From positions 1 to 33,454 of the forward strand of contig CAMJNS010000021.1 of the NCBI GenBank assembly GCA_946407375.1: a DNA stretch of 33,454 nucleotides. Reading direction: 5' to 3'. This DNA is from an uncultured bacterium. Lineage in GTDB: Bacteria; Muiribacteriota; Ozemobacteria; Ozemobacterales; Ozemobacteraceae. Both the position numbers and the translations under genes were made by a program. Below are positions 26,964 to 33,454 of the stretch, piece by piece. The notes under the pieces were generated by a model. The model was not told the origin of the DNA, searched no databases, and saw only the letters and a program-made list of their open reading frames with translations. The first letter of the stretch is position 1, and each line of letters starts with the position of its first letter.

Positions 26964-27476
26964 TTAAATACTAAACTTTTCTCCGCGTTTATTGATATAC
27001 TTTTCGAGCATAATCGCAGCTTTATAAATCGGACTGCCACTATTTATAAATTTAGCTGCCACTGCACTTTCTACCCAGTTTTCTTTTATATCTAGATATA
27101 ATTTAGCTCCTTTTTTCCCAGCAACAATATCGGCAGCTATGGCTGCAAAGTCTGTTGGAATTGTTGCAATAACCATATCAAAATTGCCTTCTATTGCAGA
27201 GCCTATCTTTATAGCTTTCCACATAAAAGAAATGTTTTGGAAAACATATGACCATTCGCTTCCACTGCTAAAATTTTCTTGGTCTATATAATAAAAAGTA
27301 GTGTTTTTTATTTCTAAAGGAGTATCGGAAGAATTTTTCCTCGCTATAACGCTTATGCTATGACCCTGTTCTGCAAGTTTTTCTATTGTTTCCTTAACTT
27401 CATAATTCTTTTCTGATGAAGAGAAAAAGTATTGAGAGACTATTAATATTTTCTTGGGTTCACCATTTGATGACAT
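26964..27476 (-). CDS. Glycosyltransferase family 4-like protein, N-terminal domain only
   Basis: 170 aa. ATG 27476 has GGAGG at 27486-27490 and overlaps the 3' end of the heparinase-family gene by 17 bp. It matches the acceptor-side half of WbuB-like GT-B enzymes: KKILIVSQYFFSSSEKNYEV, LAEQGHSISVIAR, FDMVIATIPTDFAAIAADIVAGKKGAKLYLDIKENWVESA, IYKAAIMLEKYINKR. It stops just where the second Rossmann domain, with the nucleotide-sugar site and the E-x7-E motif, should begin. The complete family is about 400 aa. Only the terminator and clpB follow, so the missing half is not nearby. Either a 3' truncation or a single-domain partner protein. The strong ribosome-binding site suggests it is still translated. 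Confidence 0.7.
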   Translation of the reverse strand: MSSNGEPKKILIVSQYFFSSSEKNYEVKETIEKLAEQGHSISVIARKNSSDTPLEIKNTTFYYIDQENFSSGSEWSYVFQNISFMWKAIKIGSAIEGNFDMVIATIPTDFAAIAADIVAGKKGAKLYLDIKENWVESAVAAKFINSGSPIYKAAIMLEKYINKRGEKFSI

Positions 27477-29133
27477 AGTTTAGTTCCTCCGCATCTTTAT
27501 TACTTAAAATAAGCATTTTAGCACCAATAGACTTGCCAAACTCCGGAAAGCTGATGTAATCGCTTATTCTTATATTAGCCTCTGTTATTATACTAAATTT
27601 TATCTCATCGGTCATCTTACAAGTTACGATATTTGTATTATTTTCTCCAAGAGTAATGCTAGGCTCTATTTCTGGAGCTAAATGAATCAGACTTATAAAA
27701 CAACCCTCCATCCTTCGCTTTTTAAGGCTATCAGCAATTTCTATAGAGTTATTGGAAAAGACTATTGTTCTATTGAAGATTTGTCTGAATTGGTCTTCAA
27801 TACTTAATTCTAACTTGGAATTTTCATCATTATATAGCCGTTTCAATATTTTTGCCCTTTTGCCGAAGTTAAACATTCCCCAAATATCACTTTGTTCTTG
27901 ATGCTGAACCATTGGAAGATTATGGGCTTCCGTTTCTCTACTCATAAGCCTTAATGTTTCGTTTTCATATCCACTACAACCACTGTCTATTATTGCTAGT
28001 TTTCCGCCTATCGTGAGCTCATAAGAAAGAATATCGCAGTGACTATGTTCTGGAAGAAAGGCTGGCGATGGAGAACTACAACTTAAAATGAATGAGTTGT
28101 TATTCTTATGCCTTACAAAGTATCCAGATGATTCTAATAATTGTGAGTAATTATCAAAAGTGTGTTTTAAGCCTTTGAATCTTGAACTGTCATTAAACTG
28201 AGCTATAAAACCATTTGACATAGTGATTATTTCTAACCATTTTGTCATTTTTTCTATTTTTTCTTCACATAAACTAACCAATTGATTTGATTTTTCTAGT
28301 ATTTCTGGAATTAGAAAGACTTGTTTTGTAATTAGCTTTGATAATTCTTTTATATCTTTCACTGCTTCTAACATATAGAAATGATGCATCGGGCTTCTTT
28401 CAAAGTGCCCACCATCATCTAATATCTGAATATTTAGCTGTTTTTTGGCTTCTTCTAGAGCTACTTCAAGTTGATATTCAACTTCATTATTAAAATACTG
28501 ACTTGAATTAATTATTGATGAACAGCCGAAAAGAAAACCTCTGATATTTTCTAGTAAATGATTACCTGGTTTATGATATTCCAAGTCTACAAAAAGTCGT
28601 TTTAATTGCAAACTTATAGAAAGCTTAATTATTGGAAGGATTTCAGAAGGAATGTTATTGTTATTTAGCCATTTAACCCAAGCTGTAAGACGTTTTGATA
28701 AAGTGTAGGGCTCCCAATTGTCGGAATGTTCATTAGTATTTTTCGAAATCCAGTCTAAAACTAGATAATAAGCCTGGTTGTCGCTTATATGGTTGTCTTT
28801 TTCTGAGTTTAAATAATCGAATGAATTTAACTCCTTTATCCAGTATTCTCCAAGACTATAGTAATAATCTTTTAGTTCCCATTTCATATCCTCTAATGAA
28901 AGGCTAAATGGTTGATTGTAAAAGCAAAACTCTATACTTTTTTGATTCTCTTCAAGTTTTATATTTTCTTTGAGGCTTTCAGCCATAAAGGAAACTCTAT
29001 TTGCTTTAATAATACAAAGCTTTCTTCGCCTATTTTTAAAGCTTATATAGCTAAAAATCTGACTTAACCTCATATTTTTTAAACTATGATAGTATCTAAA
29101 AAACTGTAAATATAATTCTCTTCCTGATTTCAT
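27460..29133 (-). CDS. Heparinase II/III family protein (polysaccharide lyase-like)
   Basis: 557 aa with the usual two-part architecture. The N-terminal alpha-toroid includes YTLSKRLTAWVKWL, GNHLLENIRGFLFG (190-203) and LDDGGHFERSPMHHFYML (238-255, family pattern DGG..ERSP.YH). The C-terminal beta-sandwich has PEHSHCDILSYEL (361-373), IIDSGCSGYE (381-390) and SRETEAHNLPMV (398-409), which hold the conserved His/Arg residues. Such proteins act in the periplasm or in exopolysaccharide/LPS gene clusters. No signal peptide is evident here, so either a cytosolic role or an unusual start is implied. No good Shine-Dalgarno precedes 29133. It sits between a PfkB kinase and a GT4 fragment, consistent with a glycan gene cluster. 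Confidence 0.85.
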   Translation of the reverse strand: MKSGRELYLQFFRYYHSLKNMRLSQIFSYISFKNRRRKLCIIKANRVSFMAESLKENIKLEENQKSIEFCFYNQPFSLSLEDMKWELKDYYYSLGEYWIKELNSFDYLNSEKDNHISDNQAYYLVLDWISKNTNEHSDNWEPYTLSKRLTAWVKWLNNNNIPSEILPIIKLSISLQLKRLFVDLEYHKPGNHLLENIRGFLFGCSSIINSSQYFNNEVEYQLEVALEEAKKQLNIQILDDGGHFERSPMHHFYMLEAVKDIKELSKLITKQVFLIPEILEKSNQLVSLCEEKIEKMTKWLEIITMSNGFIAQFNDSSRFKGLKHTFDNYSQLLESSGYFVRHKNNNSFILSCSSPSPAFLPEHSHCDILSYELTIGGKLAIIDSGCSGYENETLRLMSRETEAHNLPMVQHQEQSDIWGMFNFGKRAKILKRLYNDENSKLELSIEDQFRQIFNRTIVFSNNSIEIADSLKKRRMEGCFISLIHLAPEIEPSITLGENNTNIVTCKMTDEIKFSIITEANIRISDYISFPEFGKSIGAKMLILSNKDAEELNYVIKW

Positions 29134-29202
29134 ACTTTTTATTATTTATTCAAATGTAATAAACCACGTTTCAAGACTATTATAACCTAGAGTAAATATA
29201 TT

Positions 29203-30111
29203 TCAAAATAATTGTCTAAAGTAATCAAAAATGCCAGATTCATTTAAGAATCCTTTAGATGAACCTGCTTCTCCAATCTTATAGGAAGCAGCAATAGAAG
29301 CCAATTTTAAACTTTCTTTTGGATTATTCCCTTTAGCAAAAAAGTGAATAAAAGAGGAAAATAATGTGTCTCCAGCTCCAGATGTGGCTACAATAGGTCT
29401 TGTGTAAACCGCAGGAATTTCTGTAAATTCGTTATTATCTGCTTCGAATAGCAGTGCGCCTTTGTTTCCACAACCAACCACAATAATCTCATTATTAAAT
29501 CTGCTATGTATTTCTAATACGAAATCCTTTATATTTATGTCTTTTAAACCCTCATCTGACATAAAAAGTATATTGGCATTTTCCAAGAAATCTTTATTAT
29601 ATTCATCATCAATATTGGAAAAAACGTGTACATCAGTTGCTATTTTTTTATTCATTTGAGAAGCTAATTTTAAAAGAGGTCTATTAAAGTTTGAATTACA
29701 GGCAATAACTATATCTGCTTTTTCTAATTCTTTTTTTATTGGGGAAAAGTCAATAGCGGCTTCCTGGTAATCTTTAAGGTCACAGTATATTTCACGTTTA
29801 CCTAATGAATCGAAGAGTATTACTGATTGTGGAGTAGCCGATAGAATTTTATAAATATTCTTTGTTGGTATATTTTTTGATTCTAATTCGTTAAAAATAA
29901 GCTTTCCAAATAAATCATCACCTAATAGTGAAATAAATGTTATGTTGTTGCCTAGTTGTTTCAAGTTTGTTATAAGATTAAAACCTACGCCTGAAATACA
30001 AGAATTAACTTTTCCAAAAGGATAATCAATAGGAAAATATTCAATCGGAAACTCTTTTATTGGACAGGAAGTTTCTATATTTATCAAACCTGAAACTACT
30101 ATATTAGCCAT
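29203..30111 (-). CDS. PfkB-family carbohydrate kinase
   Basis: 302 aa, AAGGAGT ribosome-binding site just upstream of ATG 30111. Ribokinase fold: GGxG-like element SGVGFNLITNLKQLG (40-54), FISLLGDDLFGKLIFNEL (59-76) and the anion-hole motif TSGAGDTLFSSF (243-254) with catalytic base Asp248. It phosphorylates a sugar or nucleoside; the substrate cannot be told. The first residues (IVVSGLINIETS) are typical. It heads the - strand run with the heparinase-family gene (69-bp gap), so a sugar destined for, or released from, a surface glycan is a reasonable guess. Confidence 0.88.
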   Translation of the reverse strand: MANIVVSGLINIETSCPIKEFPIEYFPIDYPFGKVNSCISGVGFNLITNLKQLGNNITFISLLGDDLFGKLIFNELESKNIPTKNIYKILSATPQSVILFDSLGKREIYCDLKDYQEAAIDFSPIKKELEKADIVIACNSNFNRPLLKLASQMNKKIATDVHVFSNIDDEYNKDFLENANILFMSDEGLKDINIKDFVLEIHSRFNNEIIVVGCGNKGALLFEADNNEFTEIPAVYTRPIVATSGAGDTLFSSFIHFFAKGNNPKESLKLASIAASYKIGEAGSSKGFLNESGIFDYFRQLF

Positions 30112-30148
30112 TTTGACTCCTTAGTATGAATATATCAAAATAATATGA

Positions 30149-30154
30149 TATAAT
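30149..30154 (+). promoter_or_regulatory. Candidate -10 box for the PAP2 gene
   Basis: A consensus TATAAT lies 36 bp before the TTG start at 30190, in the divergent gap with the PfkB gene. No good -35 hexamer is found at 16-18 nt, so confidence is modest. Confidence 0.4.
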
Positions 30155-30189
30155 AACACCAAGTTCAACTTATTGGAGAATAATCTACA

Positions 30190-31200
30190 TTGGATTTACA
30201 GTATTTATTATATTTACAAGAAAATGTTAGAAATGACAGTCTAAACCCATTTATGATGGAGATTTCTAACTATGCTATCAGCTTCTGGCTTTTAGCTATT
30301 TTTATGTGTTTATTTTGGTGTGTAAACAAAAAAGCGGGGTTATTCATATTAACTAGTTATTCTATATCAAGCCTAACAAATGCAATAGTTAAACTTAGTT
30401 TCTGTATTTATCGTCCTTGGATTCGTGATCCTAGAATAACACCACCAATGATTCAGATTGCCAATAGGATTGTAGATGCAAAAAGAACTGCGTCAGGCTA
30501 TTCTTTCCCTAGTGGACATACTCAGGTTATAACCTCTTATTTTGCTAGCTGTGCTTATCTCTCTTGGTTTAAACATAAATTTCTCACTATACTCTTTCTG
30601 TTAGGTATTTTTGTAGTTGCTTTTTCTCGAAATTATCTGGGAGTTCATACTCCTCAGGATGTTATAGTTGGTTTTATTCTTGGTTCGCTTTCTGTGTATT
30701 GGTCATATTTATTTATAAATCGTGCAAACCAGGATAAAAAAAGCGATTTCAAACTACTTATTTATGCAATAATAATAACAATAGTTTCTATTCTTTATTT
30801 CACTTTAAAGAATTATCCTACGGCACTAGATGCAGAAGGAAAACTAATTGTAGACCCTCAGAAGATGGTAAAAGATGGTTTTTTAGGAATAGGTGTATGG
30901 CTTGGTTTCAACCTAGGCTGGTTTATCGAAAAACATTATGTTGATTTTTCTACAGATTGCTCAACAAAGTGTAAAATCATTAGAGCAATAGTCGGGGTTG
31001 CTACAACTTATCTGGTTTATTACAAATTGGGCGGTCTGTATTACGATTTTCTGCCAAACTATTATGCAAGAATGTGCCAATGGACTAGTATGATGTTATA
31101 TATCATAGCTATTTATCCCATGATTTTTACATTTGTTGAAAATTTGATTAAAAAAAAGACATATAAAAACAATGATATTGATGCCTTGAAAGAGGTTTAA
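30190..31200 (+). CDS. PAP2-family membrane phosphatase
   Basis: 336 aa. TTG start with GGAG at 30175-30178. About eight hydrophobic spans. The three PAP2 signature motifs are intact: K68-x6-R75-P76 (KLSFCIYRP), PSGH (107-110) and S146-R147-x5-H153-x3-D157 (SRNYLGVHTPQD). Members dephosphorylate lipid phosphates such as undecaprenyl diphosphate or phosphatidic acid at the periplasmic face. The protein is longer than minimal PAP2 enzymes (about 200-230 aa); the extra C-terminal part adds several membrane helices. Undecaprenyl-PP recycling for glycan assembly would suit the neighbouring glycan genes, but this is inference. Confidence 0.9.
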   Translation: MDLQYLLYLQENVRNDSLNPFMMEISNYAISFWLLAIFMCLFWCVNKKAGLFILTSYSISSLTNAIVKLSFCIYRPWIRDPRITPPMIQIANRIVDAKRTASGYSFPSGHTQVITSYFASCAYLSWFKHKFLTILFLLGIFVVAFSRNYLGVHTPQDVIVGFILGSLSVYWSYLFINRANQDKKSDFKLLIYAIIITIVSILYFTLKNYPTALDAEGKLIVDPQKMVKDGFLGIGVWLGFNLGWFIEKHYVDFSTDCSTKCKIIRAIVGVATTYLVYYKLGGLYYDFLPNYYARMCQWTSMMLYIIAIYPMIFTFVENLIKKKTYKNNDIDALKEV

Positions 31201-31287
31201 TAGAAACCACAGTTTTCCCCGTCACTTCGATCGCAATTTTATACGTCATTGTGAGGCTGTTGCGCAGTCGGGGCGCATCTTTAAGAT

Positions 31288-31350
31288 CTTCCCCCAAAGC
31301 GAAAGCTGTTGGGGGAAGTGTCAGACTTGGCCTGACGAAAGGGGCCTTTC
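31288..31350. repeat. Array of three adjacent hairpins in the intergenic region
   Basis: Hairpin 1: CTTCCCCCAA (31288-31297) with TTGGGGGAAG (31309-31318), extended inside by AGC-GAAA-GCT. Hairpin 2: GTCAG (31320-31324) with CTGAC (31332-31336). Hairpin 3: GAAAG (31337-31341) with CTTTC (31346-31350). The island is much richer in G+C than the flanks. A REP-like fragment GTCATTGTGAGG lies at 31245-31256. The rest of the 31201-31375 gap shows nothing else. It looks like a mobile non-coding repeat, and could also end PAP2 transcription. Confidence 0.6.
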
Positions 31351-31375
31351 TTAACTCCCCTAAACTTTATAAAAT

Positions 31376-31681
31376 TCAATTAATCAACTTGTCGTATTCT
31401 TCGTTAGAAATGCCAGTTAATTGTAATATTTTTTCTTTTGTAAACCCGTTCGAAAGCATATTTTTTATAATACCTTTTTTACCTTTTTCAATACCTTTTT
31501 CAATACCTTTTTCAATACCTTTTTCTATACCCTCTTTTATACCTTCTTTTCTTCCTTTTTCAATACCTTTTTCTATACCCTTTTCTATACCTTCTTTTAT
31601 TCCTTCATCAAAGCCAATTTCTCTGAAACCTTCAGCAATAAGCTTCCATTCGCGTTCTTCATCAAATTCAGTCAAAAGCAT
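31376..31681 (-). CDS. Free-standing duplicate of the Rpn C-terminal repeat domain (RpnS-like small protein)
   Basis: 101 aa from ATG 31681, chosen because GGAGGT (31689-31694) lies 8 nt upstream; the frame stays open a few codons further but has no other good start. The sequence runs MLLTEFDEEREWKLIAEG then the (GIEKG)n/(GIKEG)n tract, a conserved KGIIKNMLSNGFTKE and a divergent end ILQLTGISNEEYDKLIN. It is identical over most of its length to the C-terminus of the adjacent rpn gene. In E. coli, C-terminal fragments of Rpn proteins made from internal starts (RpnS) neutralise the full-length nuclease. By analogy this may be an extra antitoxin copy. It could instead be a pseudogene tail left by recombination; the intact ribosome-binding site argues against that. 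Confidence 0.6.
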   Translation of the reverse strand: MLLTEFDEEREWKLIAEGFREIGFDEGIKEGIEKGIEKGIEKGRKEGIKEGIEKGIEKGIEKGIEKGKKGIIKNMLSNGFTKEKILQLTGISNEEYDKLIN

Positions 31682-31706
31682 AGATTTAACCTCCGCACGA
31701 TATTTC
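31432..31706. repeat. Direct repeat, copy A (275 bp)
   Basis: Matches 31764-32038 at a constant offset of 332 bp without gaps. I see two mismatches only (31685 T/C and 31696 C/A). It covers the GGAGGT ribosome-binding site, the ATG and most of the small ORF. Confidence 0.93.
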
Positions 31707-32013
31707 AAGAAACTATAATTTTATCGAAATCTTCTTCAGTAATCCCTGTTGATTTTATAATAGTTTCTTTTGTAAACCCGTTCGAAAGCATATTTTTTAT
31801 AATACCTTTTTTACCTTTTTCAATACCTTTTTCAATACCTTTTTCAATACCTTTTTCTATACCCTCTTTTATACCTTCTTTTCTTCCTTTTTCAATACCT
31901 TTTTCTATACCCTTTTCTATACCTTCTTTTATTCCTTCATCAAAGCCAATTTCTCTGAAACCTTCAGCAATAAGCTTCCATTCGCGTTCTTCATCAAATT
32001 CAGTCAAAAGCAT
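31705..32013 (-). CDS. Candidate intragenic small protein within rpn (RpnS-like, in frame)
   Basis: ATG 32013 (Met248 of the full protein) is preceded by GGAGGT at 32021-32026, 8 nt upstream, as good a Shine-Dalgarno as any in the window although it lies deep inside a coding region. Translation from it gives a 102-aa protein consisting only of the helical linker, GIEKG repeats and tail. This is the arrangement known from E. coli rpn genes, where the intragenic short form blocks the toxic long form. Expression here is inferred, not shown. Confidence 0.55.
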   Translation of the reverse strand: MLLTEFDEEREWKLIAEGFREIGFDEGIKEGIEKGIEKGIEKGRKEGIKEGIEKGIEKGIEKGIEKGKKGIIKNMLSNGFTKETIIKSTGITEEDFDKIIVS

Positions 32014-32754
32014 AGACTTAACCTCCGAACGATATTTCTGTAAAATGTCGGCAAGAACTTCTTCCTTTATACATTTTTCTACTGCTCTATCAACAGCTGT
32101 AGAAAAATGAAATTTTTTAGAGAATTTTCTAACAGTATCAACAAAGTAAGAATAATCTCTTAACTTCTTACATTTTACCAATAATTCCTTATTTCTGCCA
32201 TAGTTTACGTTAATCATTGTCGCAGTCCATTCATAGCTCTTTGTTTTATCGGGATATTCGAAAGCATCTGATAGTTTCAGAGTAATACTGTCTCCTATAT
32301 CTTTGTCTTCACCGTTATAAAGGACTATAAAATGCGGAGTAGGTATTCTGACAAGCTTTGGCCAGTATATTGTTTTTCTGTCCATCTTTATAGAAATCAA
32401 TGATTCATAAAGCCTGGCAAAATATAAAAAGCCACGTAAAGGCATATTGGGATTGAAAGTGCTCTGGTGCTCCAATAACACCATCTGACTATCCAGCATA
32501 AAGGAAACATCGTTTTTCATACTCATATAAATAACATTATCCAGAGTATTAATCTGTAAATCATCTATATTTTTGTAATCTGAGTTATTCAATGCGTTAT
32601 ATAATTCAAGAAGATTCTCCTTGTTCTCTTCTCGACCGAAAATGAACCGGAACAGGCTGTCTTTATACTGACGGTTTGCTTTGTAGTCTGCGGTTTCTTC
32701 ACGCAAACAATAAGAATCAGAAAGAGTTTTGTTTGAAAAGTTTAAGTAATACAT
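31705..32754 (-). CDS. Rpn/PD-(D/E)XK nuclease-family protein with GIEKG repeat tail
   Basis: 349 aa, AAAGGAG ribosome-binding site 32761-32767. The N-terminal ~220 residues match the PDDEXK_2 'nuclease family transposase'/Rpn group: YKDSLFRFIFGREENKENLLELYNAL (30-55, split), NDVSFMLDSQMVLLEHQSTFNPNMPLRG with likely active-site Asp82 or Asp88, Glu95 and Gln97, FLYFARLYE, and TATMINVNYGRNKEL. The C-terminal third is a helical linker and a low-complexity GIEKG/GIKEG tract (about 268-315), then a short helical tail. Rpn proteins are DNA endonucleases linked to recombination and phage defence. An internal translation start at Met248 is described separately. Signs of recent change: duplicated 3' end and repeats. 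Confidence 0.88.
   Translation of the reverse strand: MYYLNFSNKTLSDSYCLREETADYKANRQYKDSLFRFIFGREENKENLLELYNALNNSDYKNIDDLQINTLDNVIYMSMKNDVSFMLDSQMVLLEHQSTFNPNMPLRGFLYFARLYESLISIKMDRKTIYWPKLVRIPTPHFIVLYNGEDKDIGDSITLKLSDAFEYPDKTKSYEWTATMINVNYGRNKELLVKCKKLRDYSYFVDTVRKFSKKFHFSTAVDRAVEKCIKEEVLADILQKYRSEVKSMLLTEFDEEREWKLIAEGFREIGFDEGIKEGIEKGIEKGIEKGRKEGIKEGIEKGIEKGIEKGIEKGKKGIIKNMLSNGFTKETIIKSTGITEEDFDKIIVS
31764..32038. repeat. Direct repeat, copy B (275 bp), inside the 3' end of the rpn gene
   Basis: Same unit as 31432-31706. Both copies contain an internal array of 12-bp units (CAATACCTTTTT type on the + strand), which encode the GIEK repeats and are prone to slippage. Confidence 0.93.
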
Positions 32755-32995
32755 TTTTTCTCCTTTTTGTTGCTGATAATAATTGTTTTATATGTATTGC
32801 CACGCAGTCTATATAGGACTCGAACTGAAGATTTTACACAAACCTGCGTTAGCGACAATAAAAACAATAATTACCAACAACCATAAAAACGTTTATTTTA
32901 TAATTCACATTAAATAATCAACCGAAAACGGAAAAATGGACAAAAAAGTTTGAAAATTTTTAAGTGCGTGAAATTTTTCTCTTCACCCTAAAAAA

Positions 32996-33024
32996 TTGAG
33001 TTCAGACCTTGGTTGTGCTAAAAT
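32996..33024 (+). promoter_or_regulatory. Sigma-70 promoter for the ESPR autotransporter gene
   Basis: TTGAGT (32996-33001), 17-nt spacer, TAAAAT (33019-33024), 38 bp before the ATG at 33063. AGAGGAGA at 33045-33052 is the ribosome-binding site. The rest of the 32767-33062 gap is AT-rich and holds only a REP-like ATTGCCACG fragment at 32796. Confidence 0.65.
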
Positions 33025-33062
33025 AAGTCCGAGTGTGTGTCATAAGAGGAGAAGATCATAAG

Positions 33063-33454
33063 ATGAACAAGATATTTAAGGTTATCTGGAACAACGCAAA
33101 ACATTGTTACGTAGTCGCAAGCGAATTTGCAAAAAGTTACAGCAAGGGCGGCAGTAGCCGCTCCATACGCAGGGCTGTGGCAGCACTATGTGTGTCGACA
33201 GCAGTTTTTGCAGGTGCAGGCAGCGCTTTGGCGGTAAACCAGGGTGGCCATCTTGATGGGAACGATTATATCGGCGATACGCCATATCATGTAACGATTG
33301 ATTCAGATGTATCTGGTAGTGTCTATGGTCATAAAGAAGAATCTGAAGAAGTTAAAGAAGCTAGTGTCACAATGATAGGCGGAAGGATAGTATATTATGT
33401 TTATGGCGGGTATGTGAATTCAGGCTCTGGTTCTGCCGCCAGCAACTCTGTAAA
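33063..33454 (+). CDS. ESPR-type autotransporter/adhesin, 5' part only
   Basis: The frame is open to the window's last base (at least 130 residues). The start MNKIFKVIWNNAKHCYVVASE is the extended signal peptide region (ESPR) of type V secreted proteins, followed by a basic SSRSIRRA segment and the hydrophobic core VAALCVSTAVFAGAGSALA of a Sec signal. The passenger begins NQGGHLDGNDYIGD and is rich in Gly, Ser and Tyr, with beta-helix-like composition (SVTMIGGRIVYYVYGGYVNSGSGS). The ESPR slows membrane passage of large adhesins. Codon choice in the leader (GGC, AGC, CGC, GCA) is more GC-rich than in upstream genes, hinting at transfer. The C-terminal translocator is outside the window, so classical versus trimeric type is undecided. 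Confidence 0.85.
   Translation, partial: MNKIFKVIWNNAKHCYVVASEFAKSYSKGGSSRSIRRAVAALCVSTAVFAGAGSALAVNQGGHLDGNDYIGDTPYHVTIDSDVSGSVYGHKEESEEVKEASVTMIGGRIVYYVYGGYVNSGSGSAASNSV

Noticed and set aside
31251..31718. Open + strand frame encoding repeated Ser-Ile-Pro-Phe units
   Set aside because: It is the antisense shadow of the GIEKG repeats in the rpn tail copy; it has no ribosome-binding site and its start lies in the hairpin repeat.
31432..32038. CRISPR-like array because of many short regular repeats
   Set aside because: The 12-bp units are contiguous, in a coding frame and lack unique spacers; the larger repeat is just two copies.
33082..33285. Reverse-strand ORF opposite the adhesin start
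   Set aside because: The + strand carries a clear ESPR signal peptide with promoter and ribosome-binding site; the reverse frame has no start signals.

Overview
This is an AT-rich window of about 33 kb from a diderm (outer-membrane-bearing) bacterium. The diderm evidence is a TolC-family outer-membrane protein with a signal peptide, a small beta-barrel protein ending in Phe, and an ESPR-type autotransporter leader at the right edge. TTG and GTG starts are common, and Shine-Dalgarno sites are mostly of the GGAGG type. I cannot fix the phylum from sequence alone. The Rpn-type nuclease and the ESPR leader look like those of Negativicutes and other gut diderms, but both sit in an accessory segment and may have been acquired.

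Layout. (1) 1-7189, one + strand run: a large TPR protein (5' end outside the window), a stand-alone degenerate Hint/intein-like protein, PcrA/UvrD helicase, and a membrane-anchored Cys-rich protein with an AMPK-type glycogen-binding domain. (2) 7261-10323: a four-GAF HD-GYP signalling protein, closed by a strong terminator. (3) 10473-15980, an operon-like run: a periplasmic-binding-domain/TolC fusion, ComB, an HDOD protein and a YihY/BrkB membrane protein. (4) tRNA-Val(CAC), then a fused cobA-hemD. (5) 17638-21972 on the - strand: glutamate racemase, a membrane-anchored beta-propeller protein, a Cys-rich small protein and an outer-membrane protein. (6) Two convergent paralogous membrane-anchored proteins of unknown function. 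(7) clpB behind a repeat-filled leader and a textbook sigma-54 promoter. (8) 26964-30111 on the - strand: a PfkB sugar kinase, a heparinase II/III-family protein and the N-terminal half of a glycosyltransferase. (9) A PAP2 phosphatase. (10) 31201-end, accessory: hairpin-rich intergenic repeat, an Rpn-type PD-(D/E)XK nuclease gene whose 3' end is duplicated, and the start of an ESPR autotransporter.

Two observations stand out. First, the protein encoded 11 bp upstream of pcrA has the blocks of an intein/Hint domain. All four self-processing positions are replaced, and the neighbouring PcrA is uninterrupted at the GDEDQS motif where I recall inteins of this type residing. Second, the rpn gene carries an internal GGAGGT Shine-Dalgarno and ATG that would express its C-terminal repeat domain alone. 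This matches the RpnL/RpnS toxin with intragenic antitoxin layout. A 275-bp block covering this ribosome-binding site and most of the small ORF is duplicated just downstream with two mismatches, giving a second free-standing copy of the putative antitoxin.
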